From: Occultella glacieicola
Lineage (GTDB): Bacteria > Actinomycetota > Actinomycetes > Actinomycetales > Beutenbergiaceae
Length of the DNA: 64,000 nt
Reading direction: 5' to 3'
Assembly: GCF_004353825.1 (NCBI RefSeq)
Contig: NZ_SMNA01000011.1
Location: forward strand, 62,001-126,000
Shown here piece after piece: positions 34,871 to 43,833 of this stretch. The position numbers were made by a program, and so were the translations under genes. Positions within the stretch are counted from its first letter, which is position 1. Each line of letters opens with the position of its first letter. The notes under the pieces were generated by a model that had not been told where the DNA came from, ran no database searches, and saw only the letters and a program-made list of their open reading frames with translations.

Positions 34871-35983
34871 TCAACCGGGCAGGACCGCGATGACCCGGAA
34901 CCGACCGTCGCCGGTGCCCACCAAGATCTCGCCACCCACGGCGTCGACCCGTCGGCGCATCCCCGTGATCCCGAAACCCTCGCTGACCGGCCCGGCGTGC
35001 GCCGTCGGGTTGACCACCTCGAGGTGCACGGCCGCGAGGACGTACCGCAGGGTGACCGTCGCATGGCGTCGGCTCGCATGCTTGGCGACGTTGGTGAGCG
35101 ATTCCTGGACCACGCGGTATCCGGCGACGTCCACTGCCGGGTCGAGCACCCGCGGCGTTCCGGTGATGGCCAGGTCGACGTCGACACCCGACTCTCGCAT
35201 TCGGGCGCACAGGTCCGCGAGCCGGGCCAGACCCGGAGTCGGGGCGCGGGACTCGGTGGACGCAGTGGTGGCGTCGTGCGGGGCGATGGCCGCGAGCGTG
35301 ACGCGCAGCTCGGCCAGCGCCTCGGCGCTGGCCCGGCTGATGGCGTCGAGGGCGATGTCCGCCTGCTCCGGCTTGCGGCCGCGGACGTGCCGCGCGATGT
35401 CGGCCTGCATCTGGATCGCGGCCAGGCCGTGTCCGACGATGTCATGGACCTCGGACGCGAGCCGGAGCCGCTCCTCGTCCAGAGCACGTCGCTCGGTCTC
35501 GGCTCGCTGTCGCGCGGCCGACTCGACGACCAGGCGCCGAGTCAGTCCCACGCTGAAGGGCACCACGATCCAGGCCGATCCGGGCAGGAAGCCCCAGAGC
35601 CCGTCGAGCGCCGCCGCGTTGGTGAACACGTGCACGAGCAGGAGTGGCAGAGCGATCCCCGCGGCCAGCACGGCCGGCCGCATCCGCTCCCGGCGGGCCA
35701 TCGTGTAGGTCGCGACCGCGACGCAGAGCAGGATCGACCCGTAGGGGTAGCCGACGATCAGGTACACCGACGCTGAGATGGTGCAGATCCCGAAGGAGAT
35801 CAGCGGCCACCATCGCAGCCCCGCGGAGATGGCCGCCACCACCACGAGGACCACGGCCCAGGCGTCGATCGGTCGGGACTGGGTCCCCCAGACGTTCAGC
35901 AACGGAAGGCTGACCACGCCCAGGACCGCGAGGAACCCCATCAGGACGAGGTTCCCGATGAGGTCGCGGTTCGCGCGCGTCAC
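34871..35983 (-). CDS. Sensor histidine kinase (NarL-type, HisKA_3)
   Basis: 370 residues from a GTG a few bases after the preceding stop. About five membrane helices occupy residues 10-150, then a dimerisation helix with the phospho-acceptor His in LASEVHDIVGHGLAAIQMQADIA. The C-terminal HATPase part has VVQESLTNVAKHA and GFGITGMRRRVDAVGG. Follows a membrane-protein gene in the same operon; the cognate response regulator is encoded divergently at 37,395-38,045. The signal is unknown. Confidence 0.88.
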   Translation of the reverse strand: MTRANRDLIGNLVLMGFLAVLGVVSLPLLNVWGTQSRPIDAWAVVLVVVAAISAGLRWWPLISFGICTISASVYLIVGYPYGSILLCVAVATYTMARRERMRPAVLAAGIALPLLLVHVFTNAAALDGLWGFLPGSAWIVVPFSVGLTRRLVVESAARQRAETERRALDEERLRLASEVHDIVGHGLAAIQMQADIARHVRGRKPEQADIALDAISRASAEALAELRVTLAAIAPHDATTASTESRAPTPGLARLADLCARMRESGVDVDLAITGTPRVLDPAVDVAGYRVVQESLTNVAKHASRRHATVTLRYVLAAVHLEVVNPTAHAGPVSEGFGITGMRRRVDAVGGEILVGTGDGRFRVIAVLPG

Positions 35984-35987
35984 CACC

Positions 35988-36662
35988 TCACCATGGTGCC
36001 GTACCCGGCGCGGCGGGCACGGCCGCACGCGCGCGGTGGTAGGCGGTGCCGGCGACGACCAGGGTGACCATGCACGCCAGACGTCCCAGGGGCAGGAACA
36101 GGGAGGCGTAGTAGATCGCGATCGACAGCAGCGACAGGACCGCCAGGCTCCCCGCGATCCGGGCAACCACCCGGACCGACCGGCTCCAGCCGTGGGCCAC
36201 ACTGATCGACAGCACGAAGACGCCGAGGGCGACCACGTGGGTCACACCGCCGGCGTAGAACGAGACGCTGCGCACCGTGGCGACCACGCCGGTGCCGGCG
36301 GTCTCGGCGATGAGGCCGAGGACGACCGAGAGGATCGCGCTGGTGAGGATCGCCGCCACCGCGACCCAGCCGGCGACCCGGCCCAGTCGCTCCAGCCGCC
36401 CGCGCGCCGGCTCCGTTGCGGTCGTTCGGGTGAGCGGCCCGGCGACGACGATGGCGAGGCCGAGCCCGGAGACGCCCTGGAGCAGCCCGGTGAGCAGCGA
36501 CGGGGTCGTGTTCGCCGCGAGGTACTCCTGCACCTGCGCCGGCGGGGACCCGGGCAACGGCAGGTCCCCGACGCTGAACGCGCCGGCGACCGGCGAGACG
36601 GCCAGATAGAACAACAGGAAGAGCAGGGCGCCGAGCAAGGGCGAGGGAGTGCGTGCGGTCAT
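35988..36662 (-). CDS. Six-helix membrane protein, two-component operon
   Basis: 224 residues. Hydrophobic segments alternate with short loops (LLGALLFLLFYLAVSPVAGAF, GLGLAIVVAGPL, VAGWVAVAAILTSAILSVVLGLI, VTHVVALGVFVLSISVAHGW and others). No family recognised. The stop is 2-5 bases before the kinase GTG, so the two are likely cotranslated. It may sense or transport the kinase signal; that is inference from position only. Confidence 0.7.
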   Translation of the reverse strand: MTARTPSPLLGALLFLLFYLAVSPVAGAFSVGDLPLPGSPPAQVQEYLAANTTPSLLTGLLQGVSGLGLAIVVAGPLTRTTATEPARGRLERLGRVAGWVAVAAILTSAILSVVLGLIAETAGTGVVATVRSVSFYAGGVTHVVALGVFVLSISVAHGWSRSVRVVARIAGSLAVLSLLSIAIYYASLFLPLGRLACMVTLVVAGTAYHRARAAVPAAPGTAPW

Positions 36663-36720
36663 GCAGGTCAGCCTCGTCGTGCGGCGACGTCGCGTCGTCC
36701 TGCCACGAGCGTCATTCTGA

Positions 36721-36738
36721 ATACGTCCACCGCCGTAT
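36721..36738. promoter_or_regulatory. Operator copy B: ATACG-N8-CGTAT in the divergent two-component promoter
   Basis: 18-bp inverted repeat between the divergent starts at 36662 (minus) and 36796 (plus). It is near-identical to copy A at 34823-34840. The two together suggest a small regulon of the locally encoded response regulator. Confidence 0.75.
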
Positions 36739-36795
36739 GCACCGCGCCGGGACGTGTGCCGATACTGGGGTCCCGACCGGACCGGAGGAGCCCAG

Positions 36796-37398
36796 ATGAC
36801 CACCACGGTACCCACCGCGCCCGACCAGTCCACCGCGTCGGCGGGCCGAGCGCCGCGCCGGACCAGCCCGATGGAGCCTCGCCCGCGCTCGTGGCCGCGA
36901 CTCGGTGCCCGCGCGCGTCGGGTGGTGCTGATCGTGCACCTGGCCTCCGCCGGGTCGTGGCTCGGTCTCGACGTGGTCCTCGGGGTCCTGGTCGTCACCG
37001 CGCTCGGTGCGGCACCCGCCACGGCCGCAGCCCTCACGGTCGCGATCGGCACGTTCGTCGGCTGGCCGCTCGTCGCCGTCGCCCTGATCACCCTGCTCAG
37101 CGGCGGTGTGCTCGGGCTGGGGTCCAAGTACGGGCTGGTGCGCTACCGGTGGGTCCTGACCAAACTCGTCCTGACCCTGGTGCTGATCGGGCTGGTCGTC
37201 GGCGTGCTGGTCCCGTCCGTCGCCGAGCTCGCGGCGACGGCGACGGCGTCGGCGCCGCCTGTCGGGACAGGCACCTTCGAGGTCGGTCGGCAGTTGATCT
37301 TCCCTCCGATCGTGTCCTCGCTCGCCCTGTTGTTCGCCATCACGCTCTCGGTCACCAAGCCATGGGGTCGCCGCCGGGCCGCCGGGTTGGCCCGATGA
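36796..37398 (+). CDS. Integral membrane protein (DUF2269-like)
   Basis: 200 residues from an ATG with GGAGGAG upstream. A 45-residue hydrophilic N-terminus is followed by four hydrophobic segments, with HLASAGSWLGLDVVLGVLVV and VRYRWVLTKLVLTLVLIGLVVG as the best-defined pieces; the HLAsaGSWLG pattern recalls DUF2269-type proteins. Overlaps the response regulator by ATGA. Unknown function. Confidence 0.72.
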   Translation: MTTTVPTAPDQSTASAGRAPRRTSPMEPRPRSWPRLGARARRVVLIVHLASAGSWLGLDVVLGVLVVTALGAAPATAAALTVAIGTFVGWPLVAVALITLLSGGVLGLGSKYGLVRYRWVLTKLVLTLVLIGLVVGVLVPSVAELAATATASAPPVGTGTFEVGRQLIFPPIVSSLALLFAITLSVTKPWGRRRAAGLAR

Positions 37399-38045
37399 TC
37401 CGGGTGCTCCTGGTCGACGACCAGGACCTGGTCAGGATCGGGCTGCGGACGCTGATCGAGAACGAGGACGGGTTCGAGGTCGCCGGCGAGGCGGCGGACG
37501 GCCTGGCCGCCGTGGACGAGGCGATCCGGACCCGGCCGGACGTCGTCCTGATGGACATCAGGATGCCCGGGATCGACGGCCTCGAGGCGACCAGGCGGAT
37601 CGTCGCCGAGGCGGACCTGGCCGGGACCCGGGTGATCGTACTGACCACGTTCGAGCGGGACGAGTACGTGTTCGAGGCCCTGCACGTCGGGGCGTCGGGA
37701 TTCCTGCTGAAGGACACCCCGCCGGCGCACCTGCTCGACGCGATCACCACGGTGGTCGACGGCGGTGCGCTGTTGGCACCGAGCGTCACCCGGACCCTCA
37801 TCGCCGAGTTCGTCACGGCCGGCCGCCGGGTGTTGACGCCCCACCCGCAACTCGACCAACTGACCGCCCGGGAGACCGAGATCGTGACCCTGGTCGCCGA
37901 GGGTCTCAACAATCACGAGATCGCGCAGCGGCTGTTCCTCAGTCCGGCCACCGCCCGCACCCACGTCAGCCGGGCCATGATCAAACTCGGCGCACGCGAC
38001 CGCGCGCAACTCGTGGTCTTCGCCTTCCAGTCGGGCCTCGCCTGA
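37395..38045 (+). CDS. Response regulator, NarL/FixJ family
   Basis: 216 residues. Receiver domain with acidic pair (VLLVDDQDLV), phospho-acceptor Asp in VVLMDIRMPGIDG, Thr in VIVLTTFERDEY and Lys in FLLKDTPP. The C-terminal LuxR-type HTH reads LTARETEIVTLVAEGLNNHEIAQRLFLSPATARTHVSRAMIKLGARDRAQL. Partner of the kinase encoded on the other strand. The ATACG-N8-CGTAT sites are the likely targets. The gene is last before the hairpin that borders the island. Confidence 0.95.
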   Translation: MIRVLLVDDQDLVRIGLRTLIENEDGFEVAGEAADGLAAVDEAIRTRPDVVLMDIRMPGIDGLEATRRIVAEADLAGTRVIVLTTFERDEYVFEALHVGASGFLLKDTPPAHLLDAITTVVDGGALLAPSVTRTLIAEFVTAGRRVLTPHPQLDQLTARETEIVTLVAEGLNNHEIAQRLFLSPATARTHVSRAMIKLGARDRAQLVVFAFQSGLA

Positions 38046-38073
38046 GACCGAGGTGCCGGGTTGGACAACGAGA

Positions 38074-38108
38074 AGAACCCCGCTCCGCGAACACGCGGGC
38101 CGGGTTCT
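38074..38108. terminator. Hairpin after the response regulator
   Basis: Stem AGAACCC with GGGTTCT, extended inside by CGC with GCG. In orientation it would also terminate a minus-strand transcript ending at the adjacent tRNA-like fragment, which is where a tRNA terminator would sit. Confidence 0.65.
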
Positions 38109-38125
38109 GCTTACTTCGCATTCTG

Positions 38126-38140
38126 TGGAGCTAAGGGGAA
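38126..38140 (-). repeat. tRNA-Ala (or tmRNA) 3'-end fragment, candidate attachment site
   Basis: Read on the minus strand the segment is TTCCCCTTAGCTCCA. It fits the T-stem 3' half and acceptor 3' half of an alanine tRNA, including U at position 70 (the G3:U70 identity pair; tmRNA shares it). No T-loop, anticodon arm or 5' half follows, so it is a fragment. Such a 15-base remnant next to a terminator is typical of the att site left by integration into the tRNA 3' end. Confidence 0.65.
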
Positions 38141-38417
38141 ACGCACCAGCATCGCGCTGGCCAGGTCAGACACCAAGAAGCTGAGAGTTGTGCCAGCCTT
38201 GTGCCAGTTCTGCGGATATCCGGTGCTGGCCACCGGCATAGGTTGCAAGGGAGGTGGACGGATGGGCTCTTGCACCCCTTGACCAGCTCCGTTCCGCAAG
38301 CAACGCAAGGATCCGACCCATTGGGTGCAACGAACATCGCGCGTGGCTCACGCCGTTCGGGTGGGCTGGGCGTCAGCATGCCCCACCGGGGTTTCCCATG
38401 CTGAGCAGTTGACGTTG

Positions 38418-38960
38418 TCACCGGCGAGTTGAGGCTGGCTCTGGCATGTCGTCCCACGTGCGGCCCTCAAGCTGACGACCGTTCGCTTTCGGTGTCCGAC
38501 CACCCCACTGCTTGAAGAAGAACGCCACGTCTGCTTCTAGGCACTGATCGCGGAGGTCCTCCACCCAGGCCGGGTCCATGGCACGCGCGCGAGGGCCGGA
38601 CTCTCCGCCGGCGATGAGCCAGTCGATCCTGTCGAGATTCAGCGCAGGCAGCGCAGTGATGAGCGGTTCACAGGATAGGAACCGGGTAGATGCGGGGACC
38701 GCTCGGAGATGGTCGATCCTGTCGACGGCATCGTACGACTCTATCGAGACTCCCATCCAGAGGTTGTCGGGCCAGTCGAGTCTGTCCGCCACTCTCGCCA
38801 TCCGGTGGGCACGCTTCGTCAGCACCTGGTAGGTATGCTGGGGAGTCCGGCGGATGACGTCGAAGATGCCACGGATGAAGTCGATTGGGACCTTGGCATG
38901 GAACAAGTCACTCATTGAGTTCACGATGACCCTGTCCTGGTGGAAGCAAGAGCGCATCAC
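38418..38960 (-). pseudogene. Truncated DUF5131 (phage Gp37/Gp68-like) protein
   Basis: The frame encodes the C-terminal two thirds of the family: RVIVNSMSDLFHAKVPIDFI, then TYQVLTKRAHRM, WMGVSIES, RFLSCEPLI, WLIAGGESGPRARAM and FFFKQWGG. The N-terminal third with the cysteine cluster (CxxCY-type) is missing. The sequence upstream is out of frame and not recognisable. No ribosome site precedes the first ATG. A phage or island gene that has decayed. Confidence 0.8.
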
Positions 38961-39291
38961 CCCGGCTGATCGACACGCTCGGTGACGAATTGCTTGAGGT
39001 GCTCCTCACCTTTGAAGTCCCTGGTGCAGTCCCACATTCGACTGCCAGACGTGCGCGAGCACCTTGCGCGGGATGGCCGAGTGATGCTGGCGGATGCGGT
39101 ACGGCGTACGTAGCCGCGGCTGGTGTTCTCCGCGCACGAGACCAGCGAGTGTCCGGGGCATTGAACGAGGGACGAACGTGGGTTGAGGTCTTGATCATCG
39201 AGCCCAAGCCCGGGTCGACTCTCGTGCGGAACTTGGCGAGACTGTCCGTCGACCGGGAGTCCATCTGCGCACACTCACCTGCCAAGAACTG
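38961..39291. other. Degenerate island DNA without a recognisable gene
   Basis: Short overlapping open frames occur on both strands (for example ending HLKQFVTERVDQPG on the minus strand just before the DUF5131 remnant), but none shows a family signature, a ribosome site or consistent codon bias. Some may be decayed N-terminal DUF5131 sequence. Confidence 0.4.
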
Positions 39292-39314
39292 TTGATTCCC
39301 GAATCAATCTTGAC
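39292..39314 (+). promoter_or_regulatory. Shared island operator, copy 1 (upstream of FAD oxidoreductase 1)
   Basis: Inverted repeat TTGATTC-CC-GAATCAA followed by TCTTGAC, where TTGACA at 39310-39315 looks like a -35 box. Copies 2 (41698-41720) and 3 (51916-51938) have the same length and agree at 17 of 23 columns, with an identical final eleven bases TCAATCTTGAC. A bound repressor would cover the -35 region. The start codon is 192 bases downstream, leaving a long leader. Confidence 0.85.
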
Positions 39315-39505
39315 AGCATGGACAACCCGCATATCTACTCGGTACATAGTTGCGACCGTGCCACCTTGCCCTTCTGTCACATCGGCGGCGCGGCCGGGCG
39401 CATTCTGCGCAAGCAGTAGCAGCGGGTCGATGTTCGGCACTTCGTTCGGAAGGTTCCACCGAAGAGCAGTCACTACTCGCTCACGAGACATCTGGGAGAA
39501 CACAC

Positions 39506-40879
39506 ATGGCCCGCTCCGAATATCGGAGTTCGCTTCACGAGCCGAGACGTCAGATCCCGCTCGACGACGAGTCCGATGTTGTCGTGTGTGGAGGTGGACC
39601 AGCCGGCGTCGCCGCCGCACTAGGTGCTGCGCGGCTCGGCGCACGCACCACACTCGTCGAGTCTCAGGGCGCGCTAGGCGGTGTCTGGACCTCGGGCGCG
39701 TTGTCCTGGATCATCGATGCCGCTCTAAAGCCGGGAATCATGGCTGAGATCGTGGAAGCGCTGGAGGCAGCTGGTGCGGACACCCCCGTCGGCTTCCCTG
39801 ACTTCTCCTACGACGTCGAGAGAATGAAACTCGTGCTCGAGAGTATGTGCACAGCCGCCGGGATACGGATGCTATTCAACACCGATGTAGTCGGCGCTCG
39901 GGTCCACGAAGGCCGACTCCAGGCAATCATCACTGAGTCGAAGAGTGGCCGCATTGCCTTCTCCGCGTCGACATTCGTCGACTGCACGGGCGACGGCGAC
40001 GTCGCTGCACTGGCCGGTTGCCAGTTCGAGATCGGCCACCCTCAGACTGGGCAACTGCAACCCATGTCTCTCATGGCACTGGTCAGCGGCATCTCCGTCG
40101 ACGAGATGCACGACGTGATTATAGCCAACGACGTGGTTCGCGCAGATGAGGAGGACTTTTCACTGGCACGCAGGCGAAAGATCTCCAAGCACAATCTTCT
40201 TCGCGAGCTCGGAAGGGCTGGATTCGACCCGAGCTATACGGGTATCAGCCTCTTCAAGGTTCACGACGATGTCTTCGCGCTGATGGCGAACCACCAGTAC
40301 GACGTTCGGCCAGACGATGTCGGCGCGATTACCTCGGCAACGATCGAAGCGCGCCGTGAGATCAATCAGGTCGTCGAGGCCCTCCGTCTGTTGGGGGGGC
40401 GCTGGTCGGGTTTGCGCCTCATCAACACTGCTGCTCAAATAGGGGTACGTGAAGGGCGGCGCATCGCTGGGCGCTACCACATCACGCGAGACGACGTCAT
40501 GCGGGGCGCTGAGCACGAGGACGCTGTGGCGCGAGTCGCCTTCGGCTTCGACGTGCATGCCCTCACACGCGCGGAAGGCGGCTACCGCAGTCCGACAATG
40601 TCTGATGTCGAGACCCGCGCGCGGCCCTACGAGATCCCGCTTCGCGCCCTCATCGCGCGGGATGTCGATGGCCTGCTGATGGCCGGACGGTGCATCTCTG
40701 GCGACTTCTGGGCTCACTCGAGCTACCGCGTCACGGGCAATGCCGTTGCCACCGGCGAGGCGGCAGGGGTCGCGGCGGCGGTAACAAACTCATTGGGATG
40801 CACGGTCGCCCAGACCCCGTGGGCCGCGATCGCCAAGGCACTGCCATACCAAGCTGAACGGATTCTCGAACAGGCCTAA
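39506..40879 (+). CDS. FAD-dependent oxidoreductase 1 (FAD_oxidored family)
   Basis: 457 residues from an ATG with GGGAG upstream. An N-terminal 20-residue extension precedes the dinucleotide fold (DVVVCGGGPAGVAAALGAARLGARTTLVES). The middle has TFVDCTGDGDVAALAG and the C-terminal FAD motif DGLLMAGRCISGDFWAHSSYRVTGNAVATGEAAGVAAA. No signal peptide, so cytoplasmic. Members of this family are often found in polysaccharide loci and may oxidise sugar acids; no substrate is proven. Shares its promoter operator with the first heparinase and FAD oxidoreductase 2. Confidence 0.88.
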   Translation: MARSEYRSSLHEPRRQIPLDDESDVVVCGGGPAGVAAALGAARLGARTTLVESQGALGGVWTSGALSWIIDAALKPGIMAEIVEALEAAGADTPVGFPDFSYDVERMKLVLESMCTAAGIRMLFNTDVVGARVHEGRLQAIITESKSGRIAFSASTFVDCTGDGDVAALAGCQFEIGHPQTGQLQPMSLMALVSGISVDEMHDVIIANDVVRADEEDFSLARRRKISKHNLLRELGRAGFDPSYTGISLFKVHDDVFALMANHQYDVRPDDVGAITSATIEARREINQVVEALRLLGGRWSGLRLINTAAQIGVREGRRIAGRYHITRDDVMRGAEHEDAVARVAFGFDVHALTRAEGGYRSPTMSDVETRARPYEIPLRALIARDVDGLLMAGRCISGDFWAHSSYRVTGNAVATGEAAGVAAAVTNSLGCTVAQTPWAAIAKALPYQAERILEQA

Positions 40880-40977
40880 TCCGGCTCATCGCACACGAGG
40901 GTGTAGCGGTGGTGCCCGGGTAAGGGCCGAGGTCCCAGGATGGAAATTCTCACACTGCCCATCCGGAAGACCTCGAC

Positions 40978-41522
40978 GTGGACGACGCTACCTTCTGGAC
41001 TCCTGACCTGACGAGGCTCTGCCGCTTGGACGAGCTTGGCCTCGTGGCTGTCGGGCAGGCACTGGAGCCCGATCGGGGAGTGCTGGCTTGCAGGGTGGTC
41101 GAGCCCGATGGGTGGTGCCGCCGCTGCGGGTGCGAAGGCGTGCCGCGGGGAACTGTGTGCGCGGCTTGCGCATGAGCCGTTTGGCTGGCGTCCCACGGTC
41201 TGTTGGTCCGGATGCATCGCTAACGGTGCTGCGGGTGTGGGCACGTGTGGCGTCAGGACTCCACCACAGCGGCGCCGCCGCGGGCGAAGCTGTCCCGGGC
41301 GGCAGTGCGCTGGGCCTTGGTCGCCCTGGTCGGCCACCTGACAGTCGCCACGATCGCCGAAGCCCTCGCGGTGTCGTGGCACACCGCTAACGACGCCGTC
41401 CTGGCCGGGGCCGTCGGGTCCTGATCGACGACCCAACCCGGTTCGATGGCGTCGCCGTGATCGGAGTCGAGGAGCACGTGTCGCGCCACACGTCACTTCA
41501 CGTCAGACGCCCAGCACGAGCA
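40978..41522 (+). pseudogene. Decayed ISL3-family transposase
   Basis: Pieces of one transposase appear in order but in different frames. They are the N-terminus (FWTPDLTRLCRLDELGLVAV, then WCRRCGCEG), RLAHEPFGWRPT, the zinc ribbon CGCGHVWRQDSTTAAPPRAKL, the HTH-like AVRWALVALVGHLTVATIAEALAVSWHTANDAV, and finally LIDDPTRFDGVAVIGVEEHVSRHT. The last contains the DDE start, where the catalytic Asp of GVDEH has become Glu. At least three frameshifts and no C-terminal half. No clear terminal inverted repeats. Confidence 0.85.
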
Positions 41523-41697
41523 TGCTTCACCATCGGCAACAACGGCGGTGGGTGTGTTTGCGATGGGCGGCCAAGCACCCCAGATCGGGACTCGCGAGCC
41601 GACCTGCCCACTGCCGGAGAGCTGACCCGCGACACTGCCCGTGCGGGTGTTCTGTGTTCCGAAGTCTTCGACCCAGGCAATCGCGAACGGCGATGAG

Positions 41698-41720
41698 TTG
41701 ATTGCCCGATCAATCTTGAC
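41698..41720 (+). promoter_or_regulatory. Shared island operator, copy 2 (upstream of heparinase 1)
   Basis: TTGAT-N6-ATCAA followed by TCTTGAC, aligned without gaps to copies 1 and 3. A further TTGACT at 41739-41744 and the flanking CAACTGG/CAGCTGG sequences add partial half-sites. 149 bases before the heparinase start. Confidence 0.85.
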
Positions 41721-41868
41721 TCAACTGGATCGGAACAGTTGACTCAGCTGGTCGAGCCGTCCGGTTCCCTGCCGTAGGTTGGGCCTCACATCCTGGCGAA
41801 ACGGCACACCACAGCAGGATTTCAGCACGTCACCATGGCGTTGAAGCCACGAGAAGGAGTAGCAGTCA

Positions 41869-43833
41869 ATGGCGAAGCATCTACTCTTCGGCACCTCATA
41901 CAGTCGGCGGACTGCACTGAAGGTGGCCGCAGCGGCGTCCGCCGGTGTCGCGTCCGGGCCACAGGCGCAAGCCTGGACTCACGGGTCCGGTCCAAGCAGG
42001 ACCGACGACTCCCATCCGCGTCTCCTCGCGAGGCCCAGCGACTTCGACGCAGTGGCCTCTCGCGTCGTCACGGACGAGGTATCCCAGGGATGGTTCAGCA
42101 CGCTGGAGGAGCTCGGGACGGAGTTGTTGGCGGTACCCACGCCGACCTTCCCGAACGGCGCAAGCCTGCTCAACACCGCCAGAACTGCCGTCAATCGCAT
42201 CTACACACTCGCCCTGCTCGAGCAACTCGCCGCCGACCCCTCCTACGCACAGCGCGCGCGAGCTGAGATCGCGGCAATCGCGGAGTTTCCTCAATGGAGC
42301 CGAACGAACCCACCGAAACTCGCCGACGACTTCCTCTCGGTTGCGGAGATGACCCACGCGATGGCAATCGGGTACGACTGGCTGTTCCACACCATGAGCG
42401 ACGACGAGCGTGCCGATGCCCGCGAAGCCATCATTGAAAAGGGGCTGCGCACAGCCCTGAACGCCTACCGGGAAGATTCGATCTACACCGGTTCACCAAA
42501 CAACGTCGGGATCGTCACCAACGCTGGATTCGGTGTGGGGGCACTCGCCATCGAGCCAGAGTCGCCCTTGATCGCACGGGACATCCTGCGCAGGAGCCTG
42601 CACTGCATCCGACCAGCCGTCCAGCAGCTCAGCCCCGACGGGAGCAGCCCCGAGGGCGGCTATTGGGGATATGTCATCAGGTACCTCGGCATCTACCTCG
42701 CAGCACTGGAGTCCTCTGGCGTCCGCGATAACGGGATCTCACAAACCGTCGGGCTGTCCGAAACAGGAAACTATGCGATCTACCTGACCGGTCCCGCGGG
42801 GCAGTTCTTCAACTACTCGGACTCCGATCCAACGTCGCAGCAGCCTCCGGAACTGCTGTGGCTCTCTGAGCGGTACTCGAATCCCGTCTACACATGGTGG
42901 GGCAGCCGGAGCCGGTCGACGAGCACCCTCTACCTGCCCCGCTACTTGTTGTGGTACGACCCCAGCAAGGACGTCGGTCCGCTCGAGTCCGACCTGCCAC
43001 TCGACATCCATTTCGCCAGCGTGGAGGTTGCAACCTTCCGCAGCGCGTGGGAGGACCCGGACGCCCTGTTCGCCGGCTTCAAGGCGGGCGACAACGCCAG
43101 CAGCCACGGTGACCTCGATCAGGGCACCTTCGTCATCGATGCGAATGGGCGCAGGTGGGCGACAGAACTAGGCAAGGACAGTTACGGCCTTTCCGGCTAC
43201 TTCGACTACGGCGGTGGCAGGCGCTGGAACTACTATCGCAAACGCGCCGAGGGCCAGAACACCCTGGTCATCAACCCGACCTCGGCACCCGACCAACTCC
43301 CCAACGCCTCCTGCCACATCTCCCGCTACGAGTCATCCGCCGCCGGCGGATACGCGATCGCGGACCTCACCGGTGCAGTCCCCGGAGATGCGGTCACGTC
43401 CTGGCAGCGCGGCGTCGCCATGGTCGACCAGCGTCGGCGCACCCTGGTGCAGGACGAGGTGACTCCGAACGGTCACATCACGGCGTGGTGGTTCATGCAC
43501 ACGACCGCACAGGTAGCGGTCTCCGAGGATGGCCGGTCCGCATCGTTGACCATGGCGGATGAGGACGGCGGCAACCCCGCCACTCTCCTGGTCCAGATGG
43601 TGTCCGCTCCCCCGGACTCGGCATTCACGGTTCGTGCTGCAACACCACTTCCGACGTCTCCCACCCCCCAGGGACAATCGGCGAACGCAGGCGTCTCGAA
43701 ACTCACGATCGAACTGGCGGCTGATGACGCGTTCACGCTGGCGGTGCTCTTCAGCCCGATCACCGAGCCGGCCAACCCGGATTTGACGACTCCCAGCGTC
43801 GTCGCGCTGCATGATTGGTCGACGGACATGTAA
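41869..43833 (+). CDS. Heparinase II/III-like polysaccharide lyase 1, Tat-exported
   Basis: 654 residues from an ATG with GAAGGAG upstream. The signal peptide has twin arginines (SRRTALKVAAAASAG). An alpha/alpha toroid covers about residues 50-340 (FLSVAEMTHAMAIGYDWLFH, GSPNNVGIVTNAGFGVG, SSPEGGYWGYVIRYLG). The beta-sandwich follows with the metal/catalytic region FKAGDNASSHGDLDQGTFVIDANGRRW and RWNYYRKRAEGQNTLVINP. Probably cleaves an acidic polysaccharide outside the cell; the PL family cannot be named by eye. No carbohydrate-binding module, unlike the other two copies. Driven by operator copy 2. Confidence 0.9.
   Translation: MAKHLLFGTSYSRRTALKVAAAASAGVASGPQAQAWTHGSGPSRTDDSHPRLLARPSDFDAVASRVVTDEVSQGWFSTLEELGTELLAVPTPTFPNGASLLNTARTAVNRIYTLALLEQLAADPSYAQRARAEIAAIAEFPQWSRTNPPKLADDFLSVAEMTHAMAIGYDWLFHTMSDDERADAREAIIEKGLRTALNAYREDSIYTGSPNNVGIVTNAGFGVGALAIEPESPLIARDILRRSLHCIRPAVQQLSPDGSSPEGGYWGYVIRYLGIYLAALESSGVRDNGISQTVGLSETGNYAIYLTGPAGQFFNYSDSDPTSQQPPELLWLSERYSNPVYTWWGSRSRSTSTLYLPRYLLWYDPSKDVGPLESDLPLDIHFASVEVATFRSAWEDPDALFAGFKAGDNASSHGDLDQGTFVIDANGRRWATELGKDSYGLSGYFDYGGGRRWNYYRKRAEGQNTLVINPTSAPDQLPNASCHISRYESSAAGGYAIADLTGAVPGDAVTSWQRGVAMVDQRRRTLVQDEVTPNGHITAWWFMHTTAQVAVSEDGRSASLTMADEDGGNPATLLVQMVSAPPDSAFTVRAATPLPTSPTPQGQSANAGVSKLTIELAADDAFTLAVLFSPITEPANPDLTTPSVVALHDWSTDM

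Noticed and set aside
38126-38200. Complete tRNA-Ala gene
   Set aside because: Only the 3' 15 bases fit; no T-loop TTC sequence, anticodon stem or 5' acceptor strand follows.
40978-41522. Functional insertion sequence
   Set aside because: Multiple frameshifts, missing C-terminal half and no terminal inverted repeats or target duplication that I could find.
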